Source: Christensenella sp. UBA767 (lineage in GTDB: Bacteria; Bacillota; Clostridia; Christensenellales; CAG-917). Taken from it: a DNA stretch of 10,405 nucleotides. The notes under the pieces were generated by a model that had not been told where the DNA came from, did not search any database, and saw only the letters and a program-made list of their open reading frames with translations. The stretch lies in NCBI GenBank assembly GCA_002297185.1, contig DBJV01000102.1, forward strand, positions 838 through 11,242, given 5' to 3'. Of the stretch, positions 1 through 7,754 are shown piece after piece. How positions within the stretch are numbered: the stretch's first letter is position 1; every line of letters begins with the position of its first letter. The translations under genes were made by a program, and so were the position numbers.

Positions 1-261
1 GACCGCAACGGCGTCGATATCGTCTTTGGTCATATTCGCCTGCTCGAGAGTATCTTTCACGACGGTCTCGATTGCAAGCGTATGATTTCTGCTCGCAATT
101 TCGGGAACTACGCCGCCGAATCGACGATGTATCTCGATTTGCGTCGCCACGACGTTAGACACAACCTCTCTTCCGTCACGCACGATAGCGCACGCGGTCT
201 CGTCGCAACTCGACTCAATCGCAAGCACGGTCAAATTGTTTTTATTCTGCAAATTATTCAT
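1..261 (-). CDS. tsaD: tRNA N6-adenosine threonylcarbamoyltransferase TsaD, N-terminal part (runs off left edge)
   Basis: The first 87 codons of a TsaD/Kae1/Gcp-family protein are visible, with no stop before the window edge. TsaD transfers the threonylcarbamoyl group from threonylcarbamoyl-AMP to A37 of ANN-decoding tRNAs, working with TsaB and TsaE in the cytoplasm. Recognition rests on the ASKHA-fold start VLAIESSCDETACAIV (residues 12-27) and on the family block GGVVPEIASRNH (about 49-60). The metal-binding histidines of the family lie beyond the edge. I chose the ATG at 259-261 because it leaves the usual short lead before the conserved core; its upstream sequence (GTGTGGAATT) is only a weak ribosome binding site. 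It lies downstream of prfB on the same strand, after 155 bases. The family call is firm; the exact start is less so. Confidence 0.95.
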   Translation of the reverse strand, partial: MNNLQNKNNLTVLAIESSCDETACAIVRDGREVVSNVVATQIEIHRRFGGVVPEIASRNHTLAIETVVKDTLEQANMTKDDIDAVAV

Positions 262-319
262 AATTCCACACGGTTAGAACACCGCTTTTGTCCATTTTTT
301 CAATTGCAAATCAACCTCT

Positions 320-356
320 AAAAATCGGTTATCTAATTGTTTCAACTTCTCCGATT
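320..356 (-). terminator. Weak candidate terminator/hairpin downstream of prfB
   Basis: On the minus strand AATCGG (356-351) can pair with CCGATT (328-323). An inner AGTTG/CAATT stem is possible, and a T-run ends at 320. The T-run is short and partly inside the stem, so this is at best an imperfect terminator for the secA-prfB transcript. The 262-416 spacer also holds the AT palindrome AGATAAT-TT-ATTATCT at 358-373. I see no convincing promoter for tsaD in it, so tsaD may depend on read-through. Confidence 0.3.
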
Positions 357-416
357 AAGATAATTTATTATCTACAATTCAGTCGTTCACAATTATCGAT
401 TTGATTGCCAATTCAC

Positions 417-1526
417 TTATTTTTGTATTGACGACAACTTAAGATATTCGTTGATAAATCCGTCCAAATCGCCGTCCATAACCGCCTGCACGTTGCCCGT
501 TTCGTAGTTTGTGCGGTGGTCTTTCACCATCGTATATGGGCAGAACACGTAACTGCGGATTTGGCTGCCCCACTCGATTTTCTTGAGTTGACCGCTGATT
601 TGCGCCGCCTCTTCTTCACGCTCTCTTTCGCGTTTTTCGATGAGTTTTGAGCGGAGCATCTGCATTGCCACTTCCCTGTTTTGGATTTGCGAACGCTCGT
701 TTTGGCACGCCACGATAATCCCCGTCGGAATATGCGTAATACGTATTGCACTCTCCGTTTTATTGACGTGCTGTCCGCCTGCGCCCGACGAACGGTACGT
801 ATCCACCTTCAAGTCCTCGGGACGGATTTCGATTTCGTTGGTATCGATGATCTCGGGCATAACTTCGAGGGATGCAAACGACGTATGCCTTCTTGCGTTT
901 GCGTCGAAGGGCGAAATACGCACGAGCCTATGCACGCCCTTTTCCGCCTTGAGATACCCGTAAGCGTTGTCGCCTTCCACTCTGAACGTAACGGATTTAA
1001 TACCTGCCTCGTCGCCTGCGAGATAGTCGAGTTCCGTGCAAGTCCAACCCGTACGCTCAACGTAGCGCGTGTACATTCTGTACAGCATGGAGCACCAATC
1101 TTGCGCCTCCGTACCGCCTGCGCCTGCGTGCAAAGTAAGGATAGCGTTGAGCGAATCGTATTTGCCGCTAAGTAGCGTTGCAAGCGACAAACTCTCCACC
1201 GCCTCGCTCAAGTCGTGAATGGTATTAAGGATTTTCTCATCCTCGCTCTCGTCGCCTTCGAGTTCCACGATATCGACGGTATCCAAAGCGTCGTCGATGC
1301 GCGCAATCATCTTTTCAAACTTCTCGATTTTGCTTTGCAACTGACTTATTTCTTTGGATACTTTCTTTGCGTTTTCGGTATCGTCCCAAAACCCGTCCGA
1401 ATTTTGCTCTGCTTCGAGTTCCTTTATACGCTCGCGCAATTTAGTCGGATTAATGCTTTCGTACGCACGCACCATTTCCGTGCGCATTTCTTTAAGTTGG
1501 TTTCTCGGTTCGTTGTAATCTATCAT
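417..1526 (-). CDS. prfB: Peptide chain release factor 2 (RF2), in-frame, no programmed frameshift
   Basis: This is a full-length, 369-residue class I release factor that recognises UGA and UAA in the ribosomal A site and triggers hydrolysis of peptidyl-tRNA. The RF2-specific recognition tripeptide SPF is at residues 205-207 and the catalytic GGQ at 250-252, the same numbers as in E. coli RF2; SGAGGQHVNKTESAIRITH around it is diagnostic. Residue 246 is Ser, a small residue as in most RF2s, unlike Thr of E. coli K-12. The N-terminal coiled-coil region (about 1-100) is charged. Many bacteria need a +1 shift at an in-frame UGA near codon 26; here residues 20-30 (RAYESINPTKL) read straight through with no stop. 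The start ATG has AGGA four bases upstream. The gene follows secA after 106 bases, the classic Bacillus-type secA-prfB order. Confidence 0.98.
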   Translation of the reverse strand: MIDYNEPRNQLKEMRTEMVRAYESINPTKLRERIKELEAEQNSDGFWDDTENAKKVSKEISQLQSKIEKFEKMIARIDDALDTVDIVELEGDESEDEKILNTIHDLSEAVESLSLATLLSGKYDSLNAILTLHAGAGGTEAQDWCSMLYRMYTRYVERTGWTCTELDYLAGDEAGIKSVTFRVEGDNAYGYLKAEKGVHRLVRISPFDANARRHTSFASLEVMPEIIDTNEIEIRPEDLKVDTYRSSGAGGQHVNKTESAIRITHIPTGIIVACQNERSQIQNREVAMQMLRSKLIEKREREREEEAAQISGQLKKIEWGSQIRSYVFCPYTMVKDHRTNYETGNVQAVMDGDLDGFINEYLKLSSIQK

Positions 1527-1553
1527 ATTTTCCTATATCTTTTTCGCCGTGCC

Positions 1554-1582
1554 GAGATTATGCAAATTGTTTGCAAAATCTC
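1554..1582. repeat. Near-perfect palindrome in the secA-prfB spacer
   Basis: The arms are GAGATT-n-TGCAAA (1554-1566) and TTTGCA-n-AATCTC (1570-1582): 12 paired bases per arm, broken by one mismatch, around a 3-base centre. Read as RNA on the minus strand it has no following T-run, so it is not an intrinsic terminator. Its overlap with the candidate prfB promoter suggests an operator or an mRNA-stabilising hairpin between secA and prfB. Confidence 0.7.
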
Positions 1583-1584
1583 AA
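1557..1584 (-). promoter_or_regulatory. Candidate sigma-70-type promoter for prfB
   Basis: On the minus strand TTGAGA (1584-1579) is followed after 16 bases by CATAAT (1562-1557). Each hexamer matches the consensus in 5 of 6 positions. Transcription would start near 1550, giving a leader of about 24 bases before the prfB ATG. The hexamers fall inside an inverted repeat (1554-1582), which could act as an operator. This is a prediction from consensus matching only; prfB could equally be read from the secA promoter. Confidence 0.45.
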
Positions 1585-1632
1585 AACACGGGTTTTTTGC
1601 TATATTTTTGCTCGATAAAGTGTGGATATTGC

Positions 1633-4293
1633 TTATTTATTCTTTCCACAGCAGTTCTTGTATTTAAGACCGCTACCGCACGGACACGGGTCGTTTCTGC
1701 CCACTTTCTTGCTCGTGGCAACGCTCTGTTTTGCGGTCGCAATGCTCTGTCTTATGGTAGCTGGCGAGCCTTCTTCTTTCTTCTCGACGTGGATTTTGAG
1801 GAGTATCGCCGCCGTCTCGGAGTGTATGCGCGACACCATATCCTCAAACATTTCCCAGCCCTCTTCGCGGTATGCGATGACGGGATCTCTCTGTCCGTAT
1901 CCGCGCAAGCCGATACCTCTTCTCAACGCGTCCATAGCGTCGATATGGTCCATCCACTTTGCGTCAACAGTCTTGAGAAGGACGACTCTTTCAAGTTCTT
2001 TGAAATCGAATCCGTCTTTTTCTAGCGCCTCAATTTTGTCGTTATAATCCTTCACCGCCACCTTAAGCACGGCGTCTTTGAGCTTATACACGTCATAGCA
2101 CGAGCAAAGTTTGGTGTCCATAAGGTTTGTGCCTTCGGGCAACATCTTCTTCTCGAGCGCTAGGTTAAATGCGGCGTAATCCCAAGTTTGGAAGTCCGTC
2201 TTATAGTCGGCGTAGTACCCGATAATTTCCTCTGCAAGATCGTCTATCATTTGGAGGATTTGCTCGTGTACGTCCATACCGTCAAGCACTTTTCCGCGCT
2301 CTTTGTAAATGATTTCGCGCTGCGCATTCATAACGTCGTCGTAACTCAAAACCTGCTTTCTTATGGAGTAGTTTCTGCCTTCGACGAGTCTTTGCGCCTT
2401 CTCAATTTGCTTTGTAATAATGCCGTTAGAGATAGGCACGTCGTCGCCGAGATTGAACGTTTGCGCAATCGCCTTCATCTTATCTCCGCCGAAAATACGC
2501 GCGATATCGTCCTCCATGGAGATATAGAACACGGTGCTGCCGGGGTCTCCCTGACGACCGCTACGACCTCTCAACTGATTGTCGATACGGCGGCTTTCGT
2601 GGCGTTCCGTGCCGATTATTCTCAAGCCTCCGAGCGCGATAACTTTCTCTTTTTCCTCGTCGCAAGTAGCCTTGAAAGCGTCGAAATGATGCTTATACAC
2701 TTCCTTTGCGGCGATAATTTCGGGGTCTTGACTTGCGTGCGGAGATGACGCCATTTCGATGACTTCGATCGGATATCCGTCCTTTTCCATCTTCTGTTTC
2801 GCCTGATATTCCGCATTACCGCCGAGCATAATATCCGTACCACGACCTGCCATGTTGGTAGCAATCGTAACGGCGTTTAGCCTACCTGCCTGCGCAATGA
2901 TTTCGGATTCTTGCTTATGGTATTTAGCGTTCAACACGTTGTGCGGAATGCCCTTTCTCTTCAAAATACCGCTGAGTTCCTCACTCTTTTCAACGCTTAT
3001 CGTACCCACAAGCACGGGTTGTCCCGTTGCGTGATGGTCGATGATATCCTGCACGATAGCGGTAAGTTTTCCGCTGATTTTGGTATAAATCTGGTCATGC
3101 TCGTCAATACGCTTTGACGGCTTGTTGGGCGGAATGGTAACGACGTCGAGATTGTATATACCCTCAAACTCCGTCTCCTCCGTCTTTGCAGTACCCGTCA
3201 TACCCGAGAGTTTCTTGTACATGCGGAAGAAGTTTTGGAAGGTGATAGTAGCAAGCGTCTTGTTCTCGCTCCTAATCGCCACGTGTTCCTTCGCCTCGAT
3301 AGCCTGATGCAAGCCCTCGTTATAGCGTCTGCCAATCATTATACGGCCTGTAAATTCGTCAACGATAAGCACTTCGCCGTCGCTTACGATATAGTCCTTA
3401 TCCTTCTTCATCATAAAGTGCGCCTTGAGAGCGGCTTGAATATGGTGATAAAGGTCGGTGTTTTCAAGATCGGTAAGATTGACCACGTGGAAGAACCTTT
3501 CTGCCTTCGCAACGCCCTCGTCGGTGAGCATAATGGTCTTTTCTTTCTCTTCTATCGTGAAGTCGTCGCCCTCTTTGCATTGTCTTGCAAAGGAGTCTGC
3601 GGATTTATAAAGTTCGCTCGATTTTCCGCCCCTGCCCGAAATAATGAGCGGCGTACGCGCCTCGTCGATAAGGATAGAGTCCACCTCGTCGATAATCGCG
3701 AAGTTGAGGTCTCTTTGCACCTTGTCGGCTTTGCGCACGACCATATTATCTCTAAGGAAGTCAAATCCGAGTTCGTTATTCGTGCAGTACGTAATATCGC
3801 TCGCATACGCCTTCTTTTTGGCGTCCGAACTCATTTGCGGCACGACCACTCCGACGGAAAGGCCGAGGAATTTATAAAGTTTCCCCATCCAAGCAGCGTC
3901 ACGAGTTGCAAGATAATCGTTTACCGTAACCACGTGTACGCCCTTTCCCGTAAGCGCGTTGAGGTAAGCAGGCAACGTCGCAACGAGCGTCTTACCTTCA
4001 CCTGTGCCCATTTCTGCGATACGTCCCTGATGCAAAGCGATACCGCCCATAAGTTGCACGTGGAAGTGGCGCATACCAAGCACCCTCTCGCTTGCCTCTC
4101 TAACGAGCGCGTAAGCGTCGGGCAAAATTTGGTCAAGCGTTTCCCCGTTTGCGAGCCTGTCTTTAAGCACTTGCGTTTGAGCAACGAGCGTATCGTCGTC
4201 CATAGCGGAATACTTGCCTGCCAAATCCTCGATTTTGTTTGCAATCTTATCGATTTTGCGCAATTTGAATTTGTTTTCGTTAAAAAGCGACAT
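1633..4293 (-). CDS. secA: Preprotein translocase ATPase SecA
   Basis: This is a complete, 886-residue SecA, the cytosolic/peripheral membrane motor that drives unfolded preproteins through SecYEG. NBD1 carries Walker A GTGEGKT (96-102) and the DEVD box (202-205), followed by the preprotein cross-linking domain from about 221 and VDEFTGR (311-317). NBD2 has TNMAGRGTDIMLGG (479-492) and QLRGRSGRQGDPG (573-585). The roughly 60-residue segment between these two NBD2 motifs is the variable subdomain also seen in E. coli and mycobacterial SecA. The C-terminus ends in the zinc/SecB-type motif CPCGSGLKYKNCC. The ATG is preceded by AAAGGTGA at 4304-4297, a strong ribosome binding site with good spacing. 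A good promoter lies about 80 bases upstream, and prfB follows. Nothing is missing from the catalytic core. Confidence 0.99.
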   Translation of the reverse strand: MSLFNENKFKLRKIDKIANKIEDLAGKYSAMDDDTLVAQTQVLKDRLANGETLDQILPDAYALVREASERVLGMRHFHVQLMGGIALHQGRIAEMGTGEGKTLVATLPAYLNALTGKGVHVVTVNDYLATRDAAWMGKLYKFLGLSVGVVVPQMSSDAKKKAYASDITYCTNNELGFDFLRDNMVVRKADKVQRDLNFAIIDEVDSILIDEARTPLIISGRGGKSSELYKSADSFARQCKEGDDFTIEEKEKTIMLTDEGVAKAERFFHVVNLTDLENTDLYHHIQAALKAHFMMKKDKDYIVSDGEVLIVDEFTGRIMIGRRYNEGLHQAIEAKEHVAIRSENKTLATITFQNFFRMYKKLSGMTGTAKTEETEFEGIYNLDVVTIPPNKPSKRIDEHDQIYTKISGKLTAIVQDIIDHHATGQPVLVGTISVEKSEELSGILKRKGIPHNVLNAKYHKQESEIIAQAGRLNAVTIATNMAGRGTDIMLGGNAEYQAKQKMEKDGYPIEVIEMASSPHASQDPEIIAAKEVYKHHFDAFKATCDEEKEKVIALGGLRIIGTERHESRRIDNQLRGRSGRQGDPGSTVFYISMEDDIARIFGGDKMKAIAQTFNLGDDVPISNGIITKQIEKAQRLVEGRNYSIRKQVLSYDDVMNAQREIIYKERGKVLDGMDVHEQILQMIDDLAEEIIGYYADYKTDFQTWDYAAFNLALEKKMLPEGTNLMDTKLCSCYDVYKLKDAVLKVAVKDYNDKIEALEKDGFDFKELERVVLLKTVDAKWMDHIDAMDALRRGIGLRGYGQRDPVIAYREEGWEMFEDMVSRIHSETAAILLKIHVEKKEEGSPATIRQSIATAKQSVATSKKVGRNDPCPCGSGLKYKNCCGKNK

Positions 4294-4374
4294 ATTTCAC
4301 CTTTATATTTATTTTTCCGTCATAATATAACGTTTTCCGCGCGCACGCCTACGCCCACGCACGGTCAATATTCA

Positions 4375-4403
4375 ATTATACACTATAACTCCTTGTTTTT
4401 CAA
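4375..4403 (-). promoter_or_regulatory. Strong candidate sigma-70-type promoter for secA
   Basis: On the minus strand TTGAAA (4403-4398) is followed after exactly 17 bases by TATAAT (4380-4375), a 5/6 and a 6/6 consensus match at ideal spacing. The start would fall near 4368, leaving a leader of about 75 bases before the secA ATG. This is the best promoter in the window and probably drives secA-prfB. It sits between the arms of an inverted repeat (4378-4415). Confidence 0.7.
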
Positions 4404-4415
4404 CAAATAGTGTAT
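4378..4415. repeat. Inverted repeat bracketing the secA promoter
   Basis: ATACACTAT (4378-4386) and ATAGTGTAT (4407-4415) are perfect 9-base arms. Between them TTGTT and AACAA can form a second stem; read on the minus strand the loop is GAAA, a stable GNRA-type tetraloop. One arm runs into the -10 box and the -35 lies between the arms, so the repeat looks like an operator or a site for a dimeric regulator. It is upstream of the predicted start and would not be in the secA mRNA. Confidence 0.65.
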
Positions 4416-4422
4416 CTAATTT

Positions 4423-4506
4423 GAGCCTTGCCTATCTCTGTATAGTTAACAGATAAGGCTCTGCCTTCCACAATTATTAATTAATAATTATTAATTATTA
4501 ATTCCA
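4423..4506. repeat. Hairpin plus AT-rich palindromic element between comFC and secA
   Basis: GAGCCTT (4423-4429) pairs with AAGGCTC (4455-4461), with ATCT/AGAT inside. AAGGC (4455-4459) can instead pair with GCCTT (4463-4467), so the two hairpins exclude each other. Next to it is a perfect 18-base palindrome of A and T (4472-4489), continued by repeated TTAATTA units to 4506. There is no T-run after the hairpin on the minus strand, so it is not a clear terminator for comFC. The layout resembles a small non-coding mobile or palindromic repeat, but only one copy is visible. Confidence 0.5.
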
Positions 4507-4533
4507 ACTCACTTGTGCGCAGCGCAATATCAC

Positions 4534-5370
4534 TCACACCTGCGTTCTCCCGTCTTTACTCTCGACAGGTATCTTCAACTTTGCAATCGCCGCAGTCAGC
4601 ACGTTCACTTCTCTCGCCTTGGCTTTGAGCAACACTTTTGCGCATTCGTTTGCAGTCGCGCCCGTCGTAAAGATATCGTCTATAAGCAAAATTCTGCGAT
4701 TCTTCACTTGCTCGAACACGCACGCAAACGCACCTTCGAGGTTTTGCGCCCTTTCTTTGCCGCTCAATTCCTTTTGCGCTTTGGTGTCTTTGATTTTGAC
4801 GAGCGCAGGAAGTACGGCAATATTCAGTCGCCTACCAACTTCCTCTGCAAGAAGTTCGGATTGATTGAACCCTCTCTTCTTTTCCTCCGTCTCGGTCATT
4901 GGCACGAACACGATTATATCCGCTGCCATATCGTCTTTCAAAAACTCGTCTGCCATAAGTGCGCCGAGCGTTTGCGCAAGGTATTTCTTCTTGCCGAATT
5001 TGAGCGAATATATCATTATTCTCGTCTCGCCCTCATACACGAGCGGAGAGCGGTTTTTCACAAACGCACCTCTTTCGTACTGGCACCTGTTGCAATAATC
5101 GGACTCGTCGGCAAGCGGAACGCCGCAACAAAGACATCTATGTCCGTTGATAAAGGGCAATTTCGCAATGCAATCGGAGCAAAGCCTGTATCTCGTATCC
5201 GCCACGAGTTCCTCGCCGCATACGTCGCAAGTGCAATACATAGGATAGAGTGCCTTGTCAAAAGCCTTTATCCCTCTTTGGAAAAAGTCCTTGATTTTAG
5301 CCTTTCTCTCTTCGCGTTTTTGCTTTCTATCGTCTATTTTGTTTTTCTTTTCTTCCTCGACGTTTTCCAT
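4534..5370 (-). CDS. comFC: ComFC-family protein (double zinc ribbon plus phosphoribosyltransferase domain)
   Basis: This is a 278-residue ComF/GntX-family protein. In naturally competent bacteria ComFC is needed for uptake or processing of transforming DNA in the cytoplasm; its homologues keep a type I phosphoribosyltransferase fold. Cysteine pairs typical of the family's zinc ribbons are C48/C51, C64/C67, C79/C82 and C93/C96. The PRPP-binding loop ILLIDDIFTTGATA is at 227-240, and KRGFNQSELLAEE (165-177) is the other family signature. Residues 1-30 are an unusually Lys/Glu-rich, probably helical extension. I start at the ATG 7 bases after the recD2 stop; a GTG at 5394 would add 8 residues and overlap recD2 by 17 bases. 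Neither start has a strong ribosome binding site, so translation is probably coupled to recD2. Competence itself is not shown by this gene alone. Confidence 0.93.
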   Translation of the reverse strand: MENVEEEKKNKIDDRKQKREERKAKIKDFFQRGIKAFDKALYPMYCTCDVCGEELVADTRYRLCSDCIAKLPFINGHRCLCCGVPLADESDYCNRCQYERGAFVKNRSPLVYEGETRIMIYSLKFGKKKYLAQTLGALMADEFLKDDMAADIIVFVPMTETEEKKRGFNQSELLAEEVGRRLNIAVLPALVKIKDTKAQKELSGKERAQNLEGAFACVFEQVKNRRILLIDDIFTTGATANECAKVLLKAKAREVNVLTAAIAKLKIPVESKDGRTQV

Positions 5371-5377
5371 ATCGACG

Positions 5378-7600
5378 TTACCACTCGTAAGCACCGCCTG
5401 CGTATTCTTCCTCTATGAGATTGAGCAAAAGCGAGTATCTTCTTGCCGTCTCGTTGTTTTGTATCATACGGCTTATTGTCTTTTTTGCGCCGCTTATAAC
5501 GACCAATTTCTTTGCTCTCGTCACGGCGGTATAAAGCAAGTTTCTCGTCTGCAGCATATAGTTTGCGTCAAGTGCGATAACCACAGCGTCAAACTCGCAG
5601 CCTTGCGATTTGTGTATAGTCACGGCATACGCAAGCGTAAGTTGGTCTATGTCGCCGTATTCGTAAATCGACACTTTATCGTCGTCAAAACGCACGGTAA
5701 ACTGCATAATCTGCGTATTGATGCTTTCAATCACGCCTATATCGCCGTTAAACACGCCGCTGCCTCTCTCAACTCTCGTGCCTGTCGTTTGCGACCACTC
5801 TTGTTGATAGTTATTGACGAGTTGCATCACCTTATCACCCTCGCGATAGATGCAATCACCGTGCTTGACTTCCTTTTTATAAGGAGATGGCGGATTGATT
5901 GCCTTTTGCAATTCCCTGTTGAGATTGATAGTTCCGGCACTTCCCCTTTTCATCGGGCAAAGCACTTGTATATCGGCTGGCTGCATATTGAGGTATTTTG
6001 GAAGTCTCTTTGTAACCAAACCGAGCGTGCTTGCACAAATCTCGTCGCTGCTGTTTCTTTCTTCATAGAAGAAGTCGTTGCTCTTGTTGTCGAGATCGGG
6101 CATAATGCCGTTGTTGATTTTGTGAGCGTTAGGCACGATTTTGCTCTGCTCGCTCTGTCTGTATATTTGCGTGAGATAACTCACGTTGAATTTTCCGCAT
6201 TTAATCAAATCGTTGAGTACGTTGCCCACGCCCACAGACGCAAGTTGGTCTTTATCGCCCACAAGCACGAGGCGTGAGCCTCTTTCCATTGCGTTTATGA
6301 GTGCGTTGAACACGTATTCGTCCACCATACTCACCTCATCCACGATAACCACGTCAAACGGAAGTCTGGTATTTTCGTTGTAGGTGAAGTGTCCCTCGCC
6401 GTTTTTGTAGTCGAGGTCGAGCATTCTGTGTATAGTCTTTGCGTCCTCGCCCGTTGCCTGCGACAATCTCTTTGCCGCTCTACCGGTAGGCGCGCAAAGC
6501 GTAACCCTTTGTCCCAAGTCTTTGAAGAGTTTGAGTATGCACTTGACGATAGTCGTTTTACCCGTTCCCGGGCCGCCGGTAACTATTTGTACGCCGTTTT
6601 CTATTGCGTCTTTGACGGCTGCCACTTGATTTGGATGCAGTTCAAATCCTGCCTCCTTTTCAAATCTCGCCACCTCGTTTGCAACGTCCACACGGAAATC
6701 TCCTGCCTCTTGTTGCAGTTGCAAGAGTTTTCTTGCGATGTTCTTTTCGGTGTTAAAGTTCTTCTTCAAGAGTATTGCGATATGCTCTTTTGCGTCGTAT
6801 CTTACGAGTTCTCCGAGCAACACCATATCTTGCAGATTATCGCGCACTCTTTCCTCGATATTGTCACTATCGATACATAAAAGTGCGATTGCATTGCTTA
6901 CAAGTTCGTTTTCGGGCAAATAGTTGTGTCCCGAGCGCAACGCGGCGTCCTTCAAAAGATAAGATATTGCAGCGCAAATTCTATAGTCGCTGTTCTTCTC
7001 TATCCCCAGTTCCCCTGCGATTCTGTCGGCGGTTGCAAAGCCAATACCGTCAACGTCGTCAACGAGCATATACGGATTTTTGCGCACGTTATCTATCGTC
7101 TTAACGTCATAGGTCTTGTATATGCGCAAAGCCATATTTATGGTTATCCCGAGGTCTTGAAGGAACATAATCGCGTCTTGCATCTTTTGGATTTTGACGT
7201 AATTCATCCCAAATTCCGTCGCGCGTTTAAGCGAAATTCCTCGCACTTGCGCAAGTTCCATTGGGTGTTTCATCGCCTCGAGCGAATCCACTCCGAACAT
7301 GTTTACGATTGCCTCTGCGGTTACAGGACCGAGTCCGCTTATAAGTCCGCTGCCCAAAAACTTCTTTATTCCGTCAAGTTTGTTTGGCTCATACACCCAC
7401 ACCTTGTCCGCAAAGAATTGCTTTCCGTACAGAGTGCGCACTTGAAATTTGCCTTCGACTCTTATATTCTGACCTTCGCTTACAGGCGGAAAAATGCCGA
7501 CCACGGTGAAAATACTATCCTCGCATCTCATATCGAGGACAGTATAGCCCGTATCTTGGCTTGCAAATATAACGGTTTTTATCTCGCCTTGCAGTTGCAT
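5378..7600 (-). CDS. recD2: RecD2-type ATP-dependent 5'-3' DNA helicase
   Basis: This is a 740-residue superfamily 1B helicase of the RecD2 (RecD-like, RecBC-independent) family, acting in DNA repair and replication-fork maintenance. The order is: an N-terminal OB-like domain with the RecD2 start GEIKTVIFASQDTGYTVL (5-22), tandem helix-hairpin-helix segments (about 80-200), and Walker A GGPGTGKTT (342-350). These are followed by DEVS (421-424), GDKDQL (448-453), the late motif TIHKSQG (661-667) and LYTAVTRAK (689-697). The frame extends upstream to an ATG at 7660, but that start has no ribosome binding site. The ATG at 7598-7600 is preceded by GGAGGG and puts the family's conserved N-terminus at residue 1. 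comFC follows after 7 bases, so the two form an operon. The 5' side is a long repeat-rich spacer. Confidence 0.97.
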   Translation of the reverse strand: MQLQGEIKTVIFASQDTGYTVLDMRCEDSIFTVVGIFPPVSEGQNIRVEGKFQVRTLYGKQFFADKVWVYEPNKLDGIKKFLGSGLISGLGPVTAEAIVNMFGVDSLEAMKHPMELAQVRGISLKRATEFGMNYVKIQKMQDAIMFLQDLGITINMALRIYKTYDVKTIDNVRKNPYMLVDDVDGIGFATADRIAGELGIEKNSDYRICAAISYLLKDAALRSGHNYLPENELVSNAIALLCIDSDNIEERVRDNLQDMVLLGELVRYDAKEHIAILLKKNFNTEKNIARKLLQLQQEAGDFRVDVANEVARFEKEAGFELHPNQVAAVKDAIENGVQIVTGGPGTGKTTIVKCILKLFKDLGQRVTLCAPTGRAAKRLSQATGEDAKTIHRMLDLDYKNGEGHFTYNENTRLPFDVVIVDEVSMVDEYVFNALINAMERGSRLVLVGDKDQLASVGVGNVLNDLIKCGKFNVSYLTQIYRQSEQSKIVPNAHKINNGIMPDLDNKSNDFFYEERNSSDEICASTLGLVTKRLPKYLNMQPADIQVLCPMKRGSAGTINLNRELQKAINPPSPYKKEVKHGDCIYREGDKVMQLVNNYQQEWSQTTGTRVERGSGVFNGDIGVIESINTQIMQFTVRFDDDKVSIYEYGDIDQLTLAYAVTIHKSQGCEFDAVVIALDANYMLQTRNLLYTAVTRAKKLVVISGAKKTISRMIQNNETARRYSLLLNLIEEEYAGGAYEW

Positions 7601-7603
7601 CTT

Positions 7604-7609
7604 CCCTCC
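7604..7609 (-). promoter_or_regulatory. Ribosome binding site that fixes the recD2 start
   Basis: GGAGGG on the minus strand ends 3 bases before the ATG at 7600-7598. The spacing is short but the match is strong, while the ATG at 7660 has nothing similar upstream. This decides for the 740-residue form. Confidence 0.75.
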
Positions 7610-7709
7610 GCTCTCGTCAAAACTACCAAGTCCGACAATCGCATTATAAGTAATAGTCATCTACTCGGAACGGCTTTGTGTTTCCGACGCCGATACGACT
7701 TACATTATC

Positions 7710-7739
7710 AATATAGGTGTTCGTTCATTCTCAAAGCAA
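7710..7739 (-). promoter_or_regulatory. Weak candidate promoter for recD2-comFC
   Basis: TTGCTT (7739-7734) and TATATT (7715-7710) on the minus strand are 18 bases apart, giving a leader of about 100 bases. A second -10-like TATAAT lies at 7648-7643 but has no matching -35. With an intrinsic terminator after metK, recD2 needs its own promoter, but the sequence does not single one out. Confidence 0.3.
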
Positions 7740-7754
7740 CACTCCGTTCCTTCG

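Noticed and set aside
2640..2825. Apparent insertion of about 60 residues in SecA NBD2
   Set aside because: It corresponds to the known variable subdomain present in many SecA proteins and is not a foreign insert.
3235..4410. Plus-strand open frame of 391 codons opposite secA
   Set aside because: It lies antisense to a fully conserved secA and has no family resemblance; long antisense frames are common opposite genes with this codon use.
4513..6277. Plus-strand open frames opposite comFC and recD2
   Set aside because: They are shadows of the two conserved minus-strand genes, with no ribosome binding sites or domains.
7601..7660. Longer recD2 start at 7660
   Set aside because: No ribosome binding site at 7660, a TATAAT-like sequence within the extra 20 codons, and the family's conserved N-terminus begins right after the 7600 start with a GGAGGG site.
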